Shown: positions 48,463 through 57,730 of the stretch, one piece after another
Layout: each line of letters begins with the position of its first letter
Numbering within the stretch: position 1 is the stretch's first letter
Notes under the pieces: generated by a model
What the model saw: the letters and a program-made list of their open reading frames with translations, nothing else
Databases searched by the model: none
Told to the model about the DNA's origin: nothing
Assembly: GCF_001475935.1 (NCBI RefSeq)
Contig: NZ_LDQA01000011.1
Location: forward strand, 1 to 64,000
Reading direction: 5' to 3'
DNA length: 64,000 nt
Source: Aureimonas ureilytica
GTDB lineage: Bacteria; Pseudomonadota; Alphaproteobacteria; Rhizobiales; Rhizobiaceae
Position numbers and translations under genes: made by a program

Positions 48463-49493
48463 CAGGCGATCCTCACCTTGGCGCGCGGATCGAACGCATC
48501 CCGCACCCCGTCGCCCAGGATGTTGAGCGCCAGAACGGTGAGCGCGATGGCGATGCCGGGCGCGAGCGCGACGACGGGCCGCGAATAGAGGAGCCCCTGC
48601 CCGTCCTGAATGATCGTGCCCCAGGAGGCGTCCGGCGGCTGGACGCCGATCGACAGGAAGGAGAGCGAGGATTCGGTGATCATGTTGAGCGCGATCAGGA
48701 TCGGCACCAGCACGATGACGCGCGGCAGGATGTTGGGCAGCAGATCCTTGAAGAAGATGCGATGGGCGGGAACGCCGAGGGCCTTGGCCGCCGTGATGAA
48801 TTCCGAGCGCATGAGCGAGAGCGTCTGGCCCCGGATCGGCCGCGCGACATAGGGCACGTAGACGATGCCGATGATGAAGACCGGTAGCCAGAGGCTTCCC
48901 GAGCGCAGCTCGATCGGCCCGATCGACACGCCCTGGCTGATCAGGACGATCGAAAGCGAGATGGCGAGAAGATAGATCGGGAAGGCCCAGAGCACATCCA
49001 GAATCCGGTTGAGCACGCCGTCCACCAGTCCGCCGAAGAAGCCGCAGGCGAGACCCACGACGACGGCGAGGCTGAGCGTCAGCACCGTCGCCGCACCCGA
49101 GATCAGAAGCGAATTGCGCCCGCCATAGAGAAGCCGCGCCGCGACGTCCCGCCCCTGATTGTCCGCGCCCAGCATATAAGGGCCGAATTCCCAGGTCGGG
49201 CCGATGGGCGTGACGCCAAGGCCGAGGCCCGTGGTGGAGGGCTCCAGAACCGAGCGCACCTGCCCATCGACGGTAATCTGGCCGTTGAGATTGGTGGCGA
49301 ACGGGTTCGTGCCCGATACGTGCGAGGCGTAGAGCGGCGCGGCGAGACAGGCGAGCGCGACGAGCACGAGAAGGCCGAGCGCCAGCATGGCCGCGCGGTC
49401 GCGCCGCAGCCGTCGCCAGGCGGTGGCCCAGGGGCCGGGCGATACGTCGCGCGCGGACGCTACGGAGGCTGAAGGGGAAAGACTGTCGGTCAC
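48462..49493 (-). CDS. oppC: peptide ABC transporter permease (OppC/DppC type)
   Basis: 343 residues with an N-terminal cytoplasmic leader and six membrane segments. It has the OppC_N motif RDRAAMLALGLLVLVALACL, LGADNQGRDVAARLLYGGRNSL, and the EAA loop SEFITAAKALGVPAHRIFFKDLLPN. GTG start at 49493. Separated from oppA by 130 bases that contain a strong hairpin. Confidence 0.92.
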   Translation of the reverse strand: MTDSLSPSASVASARDVSPGPWATAWRRLRRDRAAMLALGLLVLVALACLAAPLYASHVSGTNPFATNLNGQITVDGQVRSVLEPSTTGLGLGVTPIGPTWEFGPYMLGADNQGRDVAARLLYGGRNSLLISGAATVLTLSLAVVVGLACGFFGGLVDGVLNRILDVLWAFPIYLLAISLSIVLISQGVSIGPIELRSGSLWLPVFIIGIVYVPYVARPIRGQTLSLMRSEFITAAKALGVPAHRIFFKDLLPNILPRVIVLVPILIALNMITESSLSFLSIGVQPPDASWGTIIQDGQGLLYSRPVVALAPGIAIALTVLALNILGDGVRDAFDPRAKVRIA

Positions 49494-49569
49494 GATGGGT
49501 CTGCCGTCGTCCGGCGCGACGGGCGGTGAGCGCCCGTGGCTGGCCGGATGCCTCTCAAGGGAAAAGGAA

Positions 49570-49604
49570 CGGCCGGCTCCGGGCAGGACTGCCAGAGCCG
49601 GCCG
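49570..49604 (-). other. intra-operon hairpin between oppA and oppC
   Basis: CGGCCGGCTC (49570-49579) and GAGCCGGCCG (49595-49604) form a perfect 10-bp stem with a 15-base loop, starting 20 bases beyond the oppA stop. With no U-tract, it is more likely an mRNA-stabilising or partial-termination element that lets the binding protein be made in excess. Confidence 0.6.
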
Positions 49605-49623
49605 GAGGATCAGACGAACCGGG

Positions 49624-51288
49624 TCACTGCACCGCGATCTTGGAGAAGATGGCGTAGAATTGCGGGCTGAAGGTGAAGTTCTGGACCCGCGAGGAGACGA
49701 AATCGACGCGCTTGGGCGTGAAGAGCACGGCGGCGGGCGCGGCGTCCGTCACCATTTTGTCCACTTCCGACCAGATCGGCAGGGCGGCCTTGGGGTCCTT
49801 CACGCCGGCGGCGAAAGCTTCCGCCATCTTGGCGTCCACGGCCTTATCGCAGAAGCCCGCGATGTTGACCGAGGCGTCGGAGCCCGGATGGAACGAGGCG
49901 CAGGAGAAGAGCACGTTCAGGAAGTTCGAGGGCGAGGGATAGTCCTGGAACCACTGCGAGATCGAGATCTGCACCTTGTTGTTGGTGTTCTGGATGTAGG
50001 TGAACTGGAGGTTCTGCGAGATCGGCTGGACGCTCGCCTTGTAGCCGAGTTCGCTCAAGATATCCTGGAGATAGACGCCGATCGCGCGGGAGACCACCGT
50101 ATCCTCGGCGATGATCTTGACCTCCTGACCCGCCGTGCCGGATTCGGCGACGAGAGCCTTCGCCTTCTCCATGTCGGGCGCCGACCAGGTGGTGCCAGGG
50201 TTCAGCGTGTAGGGGCAGTAGGGCACGTGGCCGGGGAAGTCCGGCGGCAGGATCTGACAGGCCGGCTGGGCGAGGTTCGCACCGCCGAAGAGCTTGACGA
50301 TGGCGTTGCGGTCGATCGCGAAGTTCACGGCCTGACGCGCCTTGATATTGTCGAAGGGCGCGAGATTGGTGTTCATCGGCGCGTACCACATCGCCGTCAG
50401 CGGATGCAGGGACACCTGATTGGCATATTGCGTGCCGATCTCGGACAGGCGATCGGGCGGCGGCTGATCGAACATCCAGTCGGCGTCGCCGTTCTGAATG
50501 GCGGTGACGGCGGCTTCCTCGGTCAGGCCGAAATCATAGGAAATGTCGTCCGCGAGGCCATCGGGCTGCGCCTCGGCGCTCCATTCCTTGAAATTCGGAT
50601 TGCGCACGAACTTGATCGCAGCGTTCGGATCGTAGGATTGGATCGCGTAAGGCCCGGTGCCGGGGATCGGCGTCGTGCCCTGGTCGCTCGCCGGGGTGCT
50701 GGCCGGCATGATATAGGCGTGCGGCACCGCGATCTTCTGAAGGAATTCGCCGTCCGGCGCGGTCAGGTTGATCGTCACCGTGCCGGCCGCCTTGTCGGCC
50801 ACGACGCCGCCTTCCAGCGTGCAGTCGGCGGGGCTCGCGATGCATTTGTCGGCCCCGACAATGCCGTTGTAGAAGGTGCCGGCCGTCGGGCCGGAAATTT
50901 TGAAGATGCGCTGGAAGGAGGCGACCACGTCGTCGGTCGTCAAATCTTGGCCGTTGGAAAACTTGATGCCCTTGCGCAGCTTGAACGTGTAGCTCTTGCC
51001 GTCGTTTTCCGGGGTCGGCAGCGCTTCGGCGAGATCGGGCACGACCTCGAAGCCAGTCTTGTCGCCGGCCTTGCGGAACGTTACGAGCCCATCATAGGTG
51101 ATGTAGAACAGCTGCCAATATTGCAGCGTGTAGTTGATCTGCGGGTCGATCGTCCCGGCCGCCGCGCGGGCCAGAAGCCGCAGGCTGCCGCCCTTTTCCT
51201 GGGCGGAGGCGGGGCTTGCCGCCAGCGCGCAGGCGAGGGCCGTGCCGGCCAGCGCCGCGGATAGGGCTCGTAGTCTCAAAGACGGCAT
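49624..51288 (-). CDS. oppA: extracellular peptide-binding protein of the ABC transporter (SBP family 5)
   Basis: 554 residues with a Sec signal peptide (ALSAALAGTALACALAASPASA). Family 5 marks: GGSLRLLARAAAGTIDPQ, LAEALPTPENDGKSYTFKLRKGIKFSNG, PGTGPYAIQSYDPN and MNTNLAPFDNIKARQAVNFAIDRNAIV. It delivers peptides or peptide-like compounds to OppBC. An AAGGAGAT site lies before the ATG. It lies next to a LuxR regulator and an iminopeptidase, which hints at import of a signal peptide or amide. Confidence 0.92.
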   Translation of the reverse strand: MPSLRLRALSAALAGTALACALAASPASAQEKGGSLRLLARAAAGTIDPQINYTLQYWQLFYITYDGLVTFRKAGDKTGFEVVPDLAEALPTPENDGKSYTFKLRKGIKFSNGQDLTTDDVVASFQRIFKISGPTAGTFYNGIVGADKCIASPADCTLEGGVVADKAAGTVTINLTAPDGEFLQKIAVPHAYIMPASTPASDQGTTPIPGTGPYAIQSYDPNAAIKFVRNPNFKEWSAEAQPDGLADDISYDFGLTEEAAVTAIQNGDADWMFDQPPPDRLSEIGTQYANQVSLHPLTAMWYAPMNTNLAPFDNIKARQAVNFAIDRNAIVKLFGGANLAQPACQILPPDFPGHVPYCPYTLNPGTTWSAPDMEKAKALVAESGTAGQEVKIIAEDTVVSRAIGVYLQDILSELGYKASVQPISQNLQFTYIQNTNNKVQISISQWFQDYPSPSNFLNVLFSCASFHPGSDASVNIAGFCDKAVDAKMAEAFAAGVKDPKAALPIWSEVDKMVTDAAPAAVLFTPKRVDFVSSRVQNFTFSPQFYAIFSKIAVQ

Positions 51289-51499
51289 GACGATCTCCTT
51301 CCAAACCAGGTCGCGCGGGCCTCGCGGCTCGCCCGCCGCTCCGCTCGAAAACGGATGAACCTTCGCTCACGAAGGGCTTGGCTGGCGGGGAGGAAAACCC
51401 TCTCCGCCCGAACCGCACCACCCCAACGAGCTTGCGTGTTTCGAAGTGTGAACCGGCGTCCGGGCCGGGACTAGCTATCAAAACACATAGGGTCGGGCC

Positions 51500-52279
51500 T
51501 CAAGCCGCTTGGCCCTCGCTCTCGAGGTCGAGCAGACGGTAATGCGCCGCGCGGGCGACGGCCTGGAAGCGGTTGCGCGCGCCGAGCTTGCGGCCCGCGC
51601 TGTTGAGATGGAGCGTCACGGTCGGCACCGAGCGGTCGAGACGCCGGGCGATTTCCTTGGCGGTCAGCCCTTCGGCGCAGAGGCTGAGGCACTGCACCTC
51701 GCGCGGCGACAGACGCATGTGGCGCGAGCGGCGCGTCTCGGGTGCGAAGCCCGCCTGCACCACGTCATGAAACGTCTGGCCGAGAATGCCGATGGCCGGC
51801 GCCAACTCCGCCGCCTGTGCGCCGAACCCCTCCTTGGCGTCCACGCAGATGGCAGTGAAAGTCGCGAGATCCCCGCCCGGATGATGGATCGGCACGGTGA
51901 CGCCGCAGGAGAAATGCATGTCGCGCATATAGTCGAGCACCGGATCGTGCCGCTGGCACAGGACCGTTTCCATGACCCGGCTCTGCCGCCCGCAGGCCGA
52001 CCAGACGAAGGGCGCGGCCGAGGCGAGCGCGGCGTCCTGCACGGGGTCGAGCTGGTAGAAGCCCGAGCGCCACAGACGCATCATATCCTCGGGCACCTCG
52101 CGCCCTTCGAGGATATTGGGCGTGATGAGAACGCCCTCATGCGTGCGGGGAACGGGCGTGTAATCGTAGATCACCGAAGTGAAGCCGACGCGCTGCACGA
52201 GAGCGAGCGCGGCGTCGAGCGCCGGGTCGAGGGCGGTGCCGGGGCGAAGTCGCTGGGTGAGATCGGTCAGAAGCGTCAT
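51500..52279 (-). CDS. LuxR-family solo regulator, PipR/OryR-like
   Basis: 259 residues: an autoinducer-binding domain (about 15-180) and a LuxR helix-turn-helix (about 193-250, SPREVQCLSLCAEGLTAKEIARRL). No luxI synthase is in the window. In the binding domain the usual Trp57/Tyr61 pair appears as Met (M66) and Trp (W70) four residues apart, ahead of the conserved DP (D78/P79) and Trp93. This Met/Trp swap is the known mark of plant-responsive LuxR solos (OryR, XccR, PipR, NesR). A divergent proline iminopeptidase gene and a co-directional peptide transporter complete the characteristic neighbourhood. Confidence 0.87.
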   Translation of the reverse strand: MTLLTDLTQRLRPGTALDPALDAALALVQRVGFTSVIYDYTPVPRTHEGVLITPNILEGREVPEDMMRLWRSGFYQLDPVQDAALASAAPFVWSACGRQSRVMETVLCQRHDPVLDYMRDMHFSCGVTVPIHHPGGDLATFTAICVDAKEGFGAQAAELAPAIGILGQTFHDVVQAGFAPETRRSRHMRLSPREVQCLSLCAEGLTAKEIARRLDRSVPTVTLHLNSAGRKLGARNRFQAVARAAHYRLLDLESEGQAA

Positions 52280-52439
52280 GACAGGATGGAAGCATTATAG
52301 ACTTCTGCCCGTCAATTGTGCGCGCCCACGAGATGGGCAGTAGCGCGCAAAAATCCGCCCGCCCCCTCTTCTTTTCGATAGCTGTCGGCGTCTTTTCCCG
52401 CGCCGTAAGCTCGGCTCATTCGAGACAGGGAGCCACCAT
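52280..52439. promoter_or_regulatory. divergent promoter region between luxR-type and pip genes
   Basis: 160 bases. No canonical 20-bp lux box (ACCTG...CAGGT) was found. CTGCCC at about 52306 and GGGCAG at about 52335 form a loose inverted repeat, too short to be sure of. Confidence 0.35.
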
Positions 52440-53339
52440 ATGTCCGCCATTTCCACCATCGAGGGTTTCGCCCCTCACAAGGACTACCAGACCTGGTACC
52501 GTGTATCAGGCGATCTCGCCTCCTCGCGCCTGCCGCTGGTGATCGCCCATGGCGGGCCGGGCTGCACGCATGACTATGTCGACAGTTTCAAGGAACTCGC
52601 CGCCCATGGGCGCGCGGTGATCCATTACGACCAGATCGGCAATGGCCGCTCGACACATCTGCCGGACAAGGGCGGCGACTTCTGGACCGTCGACTTCTTC
52701 CTTGGCGAACTCGACAATCTCCTCGCCCATCTCGGCATTCAGGACCGCTACGCGCTTCTCGGCCAATCCTGGGGCGGGATGCTGGGGTCGGAACATGCCG
52801 TGCGCCGGCCGAGCGGGCTGAAGGCGCTGATCCTTGCCAATTCGCTGGCCGCCATGCCGCTCTGGATCGCGGGCGCGGCGAAGCTCCGCGCCGCCCTGCC
52901 GGACGATGTGCGCGAGGCGCTGGACCGGCACGAGGCGGCCGGCACCGTCACCGACCCCGAATATCTCGCCGCCACGCGCGAATTTTACGACCGGCATGTC
53001 TGCCGCGTCACGCCCTGGCCGGAGGAAGTGGCGCGCACCTTCGCGGCGGTGGAAAGCGATCCGACCGTTTATCACACGATGAACGGGCCGAACGAATTCC
53101 ACGTTGTCGGCACGATGAAGAACTGGACGGTGGTGGACCGCCTGTCGCAGATCGAAGCGCCGACGCTGGTGTTCCGCGGCGCCCATGACGAAGCGACGCC
53201 CGAATGCGTGCAGCCCTTCATCGACCGGATTCCGAACGTGGAAAGCGAAGTCTTCGCCGATTCCAGCCACATGCCCCATGTGGAGGAAAAGGAAGCCTGT
53301 CTCGCCCGCGTCGAACGCTTCCTCGAAAAGCACGACTGA
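52440..53339 (+). CDS. pip: proline iminopeptidase (alpha/beta hydrolase, peptidase S33)
   Basis: 299 residues. Oxyanion motif HGGPG at 37-41, nucleophile S110 in GQSWGG, acid near residue 250 in [11 protein letters not shown], and His near 277 in [11 protein letters not shown]. It removes N-terminal proline or similar residues from small peptides and amides. Cytoplasmic, no signal peptide. Next to a PAB-type LuxR gene, as in Xanthomonas and plant-associated Pseudomonas, where pip is the regulator's target. Confidence 0.93.
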   Translation: MSAISTIEGFAPHKDYQTWYRVSGDLASSRLPLVIAHGGPGCTHDYVDSFKELAAHGRAVIHYDQIGNGRSTHLPDKGGDFWTVDFFLGELDNLLAHLGIQDRYALLGQSWGGMLGSEHAVRRPSGLKALILANSLAAMPLWIAGAAKLRAALPDDVREALDRHEAAGTVTDPEYLAATREFYDRHVCRVTPWPEEVARTFAAVESDPTVYHTMNGPNEFHVVGTMKNWTVVDRLSQIEAPTLVFRGAHDEATPECVQPFIDRIPNVESEVFADSSHMPHVEEKEACLARVERFLEKHD

Positions 53340-53399
53340 CAGGACAAAGGCAGGGGCGCGGCTTGGTGGCTGCGCCCGCCCATGCTTCACTGGCCTCCA

Positions 53400-53562
53400 A
53401 GAGCCTGTTTGACAACTCGCCGGCGGAGGACCGGCGAGGGAATTTTTGTCCCTGTGAGGCGCCAAACGCAGTCGATGCCGGCGGCATCGTCTGACATTGG
53501 CAACGAAACAGGGGCGAAAAGGACCCGCCGGGCCAACCCGGCCGGGTTGTCAAACAGGTTCT
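53400..53562. repeat. MITE-like element with 17-bp terminal inverted repeats
   Basis: AGAGCCTGTTTGACAAC at 53400-53416 matches the reverse complement of 53546-53562 with one mismatch. The interior also folds (CTCGCCGG/CCGGCGAG; CCGGG/CCCGG). The 163-bp element has no coding capacity and fills most of the gap between pip and the next gene. The ends look like those of a DNA transposon or a REP/RIME-type palindrome; target-site duplications are not obvious. Confidence 0.65.
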
Positions 53563-53579
53563 AAGCCGGAGACCCGACC

Positions 53580-54194
53580 ATGCCGCTGCAAAATCGCGTG
53601 ACGCCCTTCGGTGAGATCGTCGCCGACCCAGCGCGTGGGCTCTTCATGGGCAATCGCGGCATCCTGCATGACGAGGCGAGGCAACTCGGCCGCAGCCGCT
53701 GGAAGCATCCCAATTGGATCATCTGCCGGCTCGATTATCGCGGGACGAAGCGCCCCTTGATGTCGCCCGGCGCCTATACCGAACTCTTCTTTCTGGACGA
53801 GGCGACGGCACTGGCGGCGGGCCACCGCCCCTGCGCACTGTGCCGACCGGACGCCTTTCGGCAGTTTGCCGCGTCTTGGGCGCAGGGTCATGGCGGCCAG
53901 CCTCCGTCCGCCAAGGCGATGGACGCTGCGCTTCATGCCGCGCGGGTGACGCGCGACCGGCAACAGGTGAGAACCCGAGCCGCTCCCGCCACCCTGCCGG
54001 ACGGCGTGATGATCGAGCAGTCCGGCGCGCCCTGGCTGATCTGGCAAGGCCGCCGCCATCTCTGGCGCTTCGAAGGCTATGGCGACAGCGCGCCGTTGGA
54101 CGAAGGCGAGGTGACGGTTCTCACACCCGCGCCGACCCTCGCCGCCCTCCGCCATGGCTACGCGCCCGTGCTGCATCCAACGCTGCGCGCCTGA
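53580..54194 (+). CDS. conserved protein of unknown function with HRPCALCR motif
   Basis: 204 residues, soluble, no signal peptide. It has GHRPCALCRPDAFRQF, a Cys-x-x-Cys pair reminiscent of the metal-binding knuckle in Ada-type and HNH-like proteins, preceded by WIICRLDYRGTKRPLMSPGAYTELFFLDEA. The C-terminal half has a small beta-rich region (GVMIEQSGAPWLIWQGRRHLWRF). I do not recognise a named family. The start lies 18 bases from the MITE end, so the element may have replaced part of its promoter. Confidence 0.72.
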   Translation: MPLQNRVTPFGEIVADPARGLFMGNRGILHDEARQLGRSRWKHPNWIICRLDYRGTKRPLMSPGAYTELFFLDEATALAAGHRPCALCRPDAFRQFAASWAQGHGGQPPSAKAMDAALHAARVTRDRQQVRTRAAPATLPDGVMIEQSGAPWLIWQGRRHLWRFEGYGDSAPLDEGEVTVLTPAPTLAALRHGYAPVLHPTLRA

Positions 54195-54340
54195 CGCCTC
54201 ATCCGGCGGAGCGTCCTTGAACGGTCGCCGGACACCCTTACGAAAATTCCTCGCGGAGAGGCCGCGAGGGCCTTGCGCGTGACGAAATCAAATGTCCGTT
54301 ATGCCGCTCAACTTTTCAGATCGGATGGCGGAGCCAATCC

Positions 54341-55171
54341 ATGACCAAAAACCAGAAGAAGGCGCTGCGCCGCATCGCCATCGCCTTGCCCGTGGTGGCG
54401 CTGCTCCTGTGGTTCATTCCTTGGCTGACGCTGTTCTGGCTCGTCTGCGGCGTGATCGACGTGGCGCGCAACAAGGGCAAGAACCAGCTTCTGATCAGCC
54501 GCTACTTCATGGGCAACGGCATTCTGACCTGGCTGCTCTCGCCCTTCAACCTCTTCGTGGACCTCATCAGCCACCGCAACCCCGGCATCTACACGCTGGA
54601 GGATTTCCCGGCCGAATGGCGCGAGGAGATCGAGACCGTGCTGAACACGTTCCGCACCCGGCGCGACGAGATCACCGGCGAGATCGACGCCAAGTTCCAT
54701 GACGGGCGGCGCGGCATGTATGTCTATCGCTGGTACGGCAAGAAGAATATCGACACGGTTCCCGAATTCAATCGCGAGTTCAAATACGTCAAGACGATCG
54801 CGGTTTCGGTGTTTTCGGGCAAAGAATCCACCACCTGGCACTACGGCCCGCTGCGCCTGACGCTGCGCGTGCTTCTCAACCTCAAGCCGGCCGACAGCGA
54901 TCGCGTCTTCATCGAGTGTAACGGCCAGCGCCATCTCTGGCGCGACAACCCGCTCTATATCTTCGACGACACGCTGTTCCATCGCTCGGTGAATGAGGTG
55001 GACGCGCGGCGCTACAATGTCTTCATGGACGTGATCCGCCCGAGCCCGGTGCCGGGCTTCCTCGGCGCGCTCCTGTCCGGCGTGTCGATGATCGCCGACC
55101 AGATGAAGTCCATGTTCTACAAGAACTGGCGCATGATCGGAAACCGCCCTGCCGCCAACGCCAAAGGCTGA
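54341..55171 (+). CDS. LpxO-like Fe(II)/2-oxoglutarate aspartyl/asparaginyl beta-hydroxylase
   Basis: 276 residues. An N-terminal membrane helix (IAIALPVVALLLWFIPWLTLFWL) and a catalytic domain. MYVYRWYGKK, TTWHYGPLRLTLRVLLNL (first iron His near 167) and IECNGQRHLWRDNPLYIFDDTLFHRSVNE (second His near 213, with RW-DN-FDDT-H pattern), then ARRYNVFMDVIRP. This matches the Asp/Asn hydroxylase family, closest in layout to LpxO, which hydroxylates a lipid A acyl chain at the inner membrane. Lipid A is a plausible substrate; other acyl lipids are possible. Confidence 0.8.
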   Translation: MTKNQKKALRRIAIALPVVALLLWFIPWLTLFWLVCGVIDVARNKGKNQLLISRYFMGNGILTWLLSPFNLFVDLISHRNPGIYTLEDFPAEWREEIETVLNTFRTRRDEITGEIDAKFHDGRRGMYVYRWYGKKNIDTVPEFNREFKYVKTIAVSVFSGKESTTWHYGPLRLTLRVLLNLKPADSDRVFIECNGQRHLWRDNPLYIFDDTLFHRSVNEVDARRYNVFMDVIRPSPVPGFLGALLSGVSMIADQMKSMFYKNWRMIGNRPAANAKG

Positions 55172-55349
55172 CCTCAGCTTCATCGAGACGGCCGAAACCC
55201 GTGCGCATTGCCTGCGCGCGGGTTTCCTTTTGTCCGCGAACCGGGCATCTCCAGCCCGCCTGATATCGCCGCTCCGCGATCGGCCGGGATTGTCTTGGTC
55301 CTGTCATGAAACGCGCCGACATTCCGCGCCACGACGAACCGGGTGCCTC

Positions 55350-57707
55350 ATGGACTATTTCCGACGCTTTACCTTCCTTTTCGCCACGCCTTCCTTCGAC
55401 GCCAACGACCTCGAAGGGGCCCGCTTCAATCAGATCGTGGCGGAAATCGAGCATTCCGGTTTCGAGGTGGTGCGGGCGCGCAGTCTGGAAGATGCCGAAA
55501 TCTCGGTGCAGACCGATGCCGCCATCGGCTGCATGATCGTCGATTGGGGCAAGAAGGGGCTGGAAGGCAAGACCGCCGCCCTGATCAACCTGATGCGCCG
55601 GCGCGGGCTCGACTTCCCGATCATCCTCCTGATCCGCCGCAAGCGCTTCGAGGACGTGCCGGTCGAGGTTCTCGATTTCATCGACGGCTATGTTTTCCTG
55701 TCGGAGGAAACCCCGGCCTTCATCGCCAAGAACCTTATCAGCCGCCTGAAGCAATATGCCGAGACGCTGAAGACGCCCTTCTTCGGCGCGCTGGTGGACT
55801 ATGCCGAAGAGGGCAACCAGCTCTGGACCTGTCCGGGCCATAATGGCGGCGTCTTCTACAGCCGCTCGCCGATAGGGCGCGTCTTCATGGAGCATCTCGG
55901 CGAAGCCGTGTTCCGCGACGATCTCGACAATTCGGTGCTCGATCTCGGCGACCTCCTGACCCACGAGGGGCCGGCGCTCGCCGCGCAGAAGGAAGCGGCG
56001 AAGATCTTCGGCGCCGAGAAGACCTATTTCGTGCTGAACGGCACCTCCACCTCCAACAAGGTGGCGCTCGCCGCGCTGGTCACGGACGGCGATCTCGTCC
56101 TGTTCGACCGCAACAATCACAAGGCGGCCCATCACGGCGCGCTTCTGATCTCGGGCGGCATTCCCGTCTATATCCCGACCGCGCGCAACTCCTACGGGCT
56201 GATCGGCCCGATGGACTATGCCTCGCTGGATGAGGCGGCGCTGCGTGAGCGCATCCGCACCCATCCCCTCGTCAAGGACCCCGAGGCCTGGAAGAAGCCC
56301 CGCCCCTTCCGCGTCGCCGTGGTGGAACAGTGCACCTATGACGGCACGATCCACAATGCCGAGATGATCCTGAAGTCGATCGGGCATCTGTGCGAATACA
56401 TTCTCTTCGACGAGGCCTGGGCGGGCTTCATGAAGTTTCACCCGCTTTATGCCGGGCGCTTCGCCATGGGCTTGGGCGAACTCGGACCGGACGCACCGGG
56501 CATCATCGCCACCCAGTCCACCCACAAGCAGCTGGCGAGCTTCAGCCAGGCCTCGCAAATTCATATCAAGGACCGGCACATCAAGGGCCAGAAGCGCCGC
56601 GTGGAGCATCGTCGCTTCAACGAAAGCTTCATGCAGCACGCCTCCACCTCGCCCTTCTATCCGCTCTTCGCCTCGCTCGATGTCGGCGCGCAGATGATGA
56701 AGGGCCGCTCGGGCGAAGTGCTCTGGGACGACACGATCCGCTTGGGCATCGAGCTGCGCAAGAAGATCCGCGCCGTGCGCCGCGAGTTCGAAGAGAAGGA
56801 ACAGCGGCCCGACCGGCGCTGGTTCTTCGAGCCCTTCGTGCCCGACACGGTGGCGATCCCCGATGCCGCGCGCCCCGGCGCGGTGCATAACGTGCCCTGG
56901 GAAAGCGTCTCGACCGACCAGCTCGCCACCAACCCGGCCTTCTGGCACCTGACGCCGGATGCGCGCTGGCACGGCTTTGAGGGCATGGAGCCGGGCTTCG
57001 CCATGACCGATCCCAACAAGCTGGTGCTCTTGACGCCCGGCTTCGACGGGTCCAACGGCACCTATAGCGAGCACGGCATTCCCGCGCCCATCGTCGCGCA
57101 ATATTTGCGCGAAAACCGCATCGTGGCGGAGAAGAACGATCTCAACTCGCTTCTCTTCCTGCTGACGCCGGGCGTCGAAGCCTCCAAGGCCGGCACGCTG
57201 ATTTCGGGCCTCGTCGCCTTCAAGCGGCTGCACGACGAGAACGCGCCCCTGGAAGAGGTGATCCCCGAATTCGCCCGCCGCCGCGCGGCGCGCTATGCGG
57301 GCGTGCGGGTGCGCGATCTCTGCGCGGCCATGCATCGCTTCTTCCGCACGGCCAATGTCAGCGCGCTTCAGGCGCTGCAGTTCTCGGCGGGCCACCTGCC
57401 CGACATCGCCATGTCGCCGCACGATGCCGCGCGCTGCCTCGTGCGCAACGACGTGGATTATCTGCCGATCGGCGAGATCGAAGGGCGCATCGCCACGACC
57501 CCCTTCGTGGTCTATCCGCCCGGCATCGCCACGATCGTGCCCGGCGAGCGTCTCAACGAGCGCTCGCGCCCGATGATCGACTATCTCAAGATGTTCGAGG
57601 CCTCGTTCAACACGTTCCCCGGCTTCGAAGTCGAAATCCAGGGCGTCTATCGCGAAGTGGATGAATCGGGCCGCGTCCGGCTCTATACCTACGTCGTGGC
57701 CGAGTAG
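55350..57707 (+). CDS. Orn/Lys/Arg decarboxylase (fold type I, PLP)
   Basis: 785 residues. The N-terminal receiver-like domain (LFATPSFDANDLEGARFNQI) is followed by the PLP domain: CPGHNGGVFYSRSPIGR, LNGTSTSNKVAL, the aspartate in LFDEAWAGFMKFHP and the PLP lysine near 392 in STHKQLASFSQAS, then the C-terminal domain. Makes a polyamine or cadaverine/agmatine from a basic amino acid; the exact substrate cannot be read. The start at ATG 55350 is supported by domain similarity; an upstream in-frame ATG at 55230 leads into non-conserved sequence. Confidence 0.92.
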   Translation: MDYFRRFTFLFATPSFDANDLEGARFNQIVAEIEHSGFEVVRARSLEDAEISVQTDAAIGCMIVDWGKKGLEGKTAALINLMRRRGLDFPIILLIRRKRFEDVPVEVLDFIDGYVFLSEETPAFIAKNLISRLKQYAETLKTPFFGALVDYAEEGNQLWTCPGHNGGVFYSRSPIGRVFMEHLGEAVFRDDLDNSVLDLGDLLTHEGPALAAQKEAAKIFGAEKTYFVLNGTSTSNKVALAALVTDGDLVLFDRNNHKAAHHGALLISGGIPVYIPTARNSYGLIGPMDYASLDEAALRERIRTHPLVKDPEAWKKPRPFRVAVVEQCTYDGTIHNAEMILKSIGHLCEYILFDEAWAGFMKFHPLYAGRFAMGLGELGPDAPGIIATQSTHKQLASFSQASQIHIKDRHIKGQKRRVEHRRFNESFMQHASTSPFYPLFASLDVGAQMMKGRSGEVLWDDTIRLGIELRKKIRAVRREFEEKEQRPDRRWFFEPFVPDTVAIPDAARPGAVHNVPWESVSTDQLATNPAFWHLTPDARWHGFEGMEPGFAMTDPNKLVLLTPGFDGSNGTYSEHGIPAPIVAQYLRENRIVAEKNDLNSLLFLLTPGVEASKAGTLISGLVAFKRLHDENAPLEEVIPEFARRRAARYAGVRVRDLCAAMHRFFRTANVSALQALQFSAGHLPDIAMSPHDAARCLVRNDVDYLPIGEIEGRIATTPFVVYPPGIATIVPGERLNERSRPMIDYLKMFEASFNTFPGFEVEIQGVYREVDESGRVRLYTYVVAE

Positions 57708-57730
57708 AGCGTGGGGTTTCGAGTTCGTTG

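Noticed and set aside
52280-52439. Lux box in the luxR-pip gap
   Set aside because: No 18-20-bp dyad resembling a lux box was found; only a short CTGCCC/GGGCAG pair.
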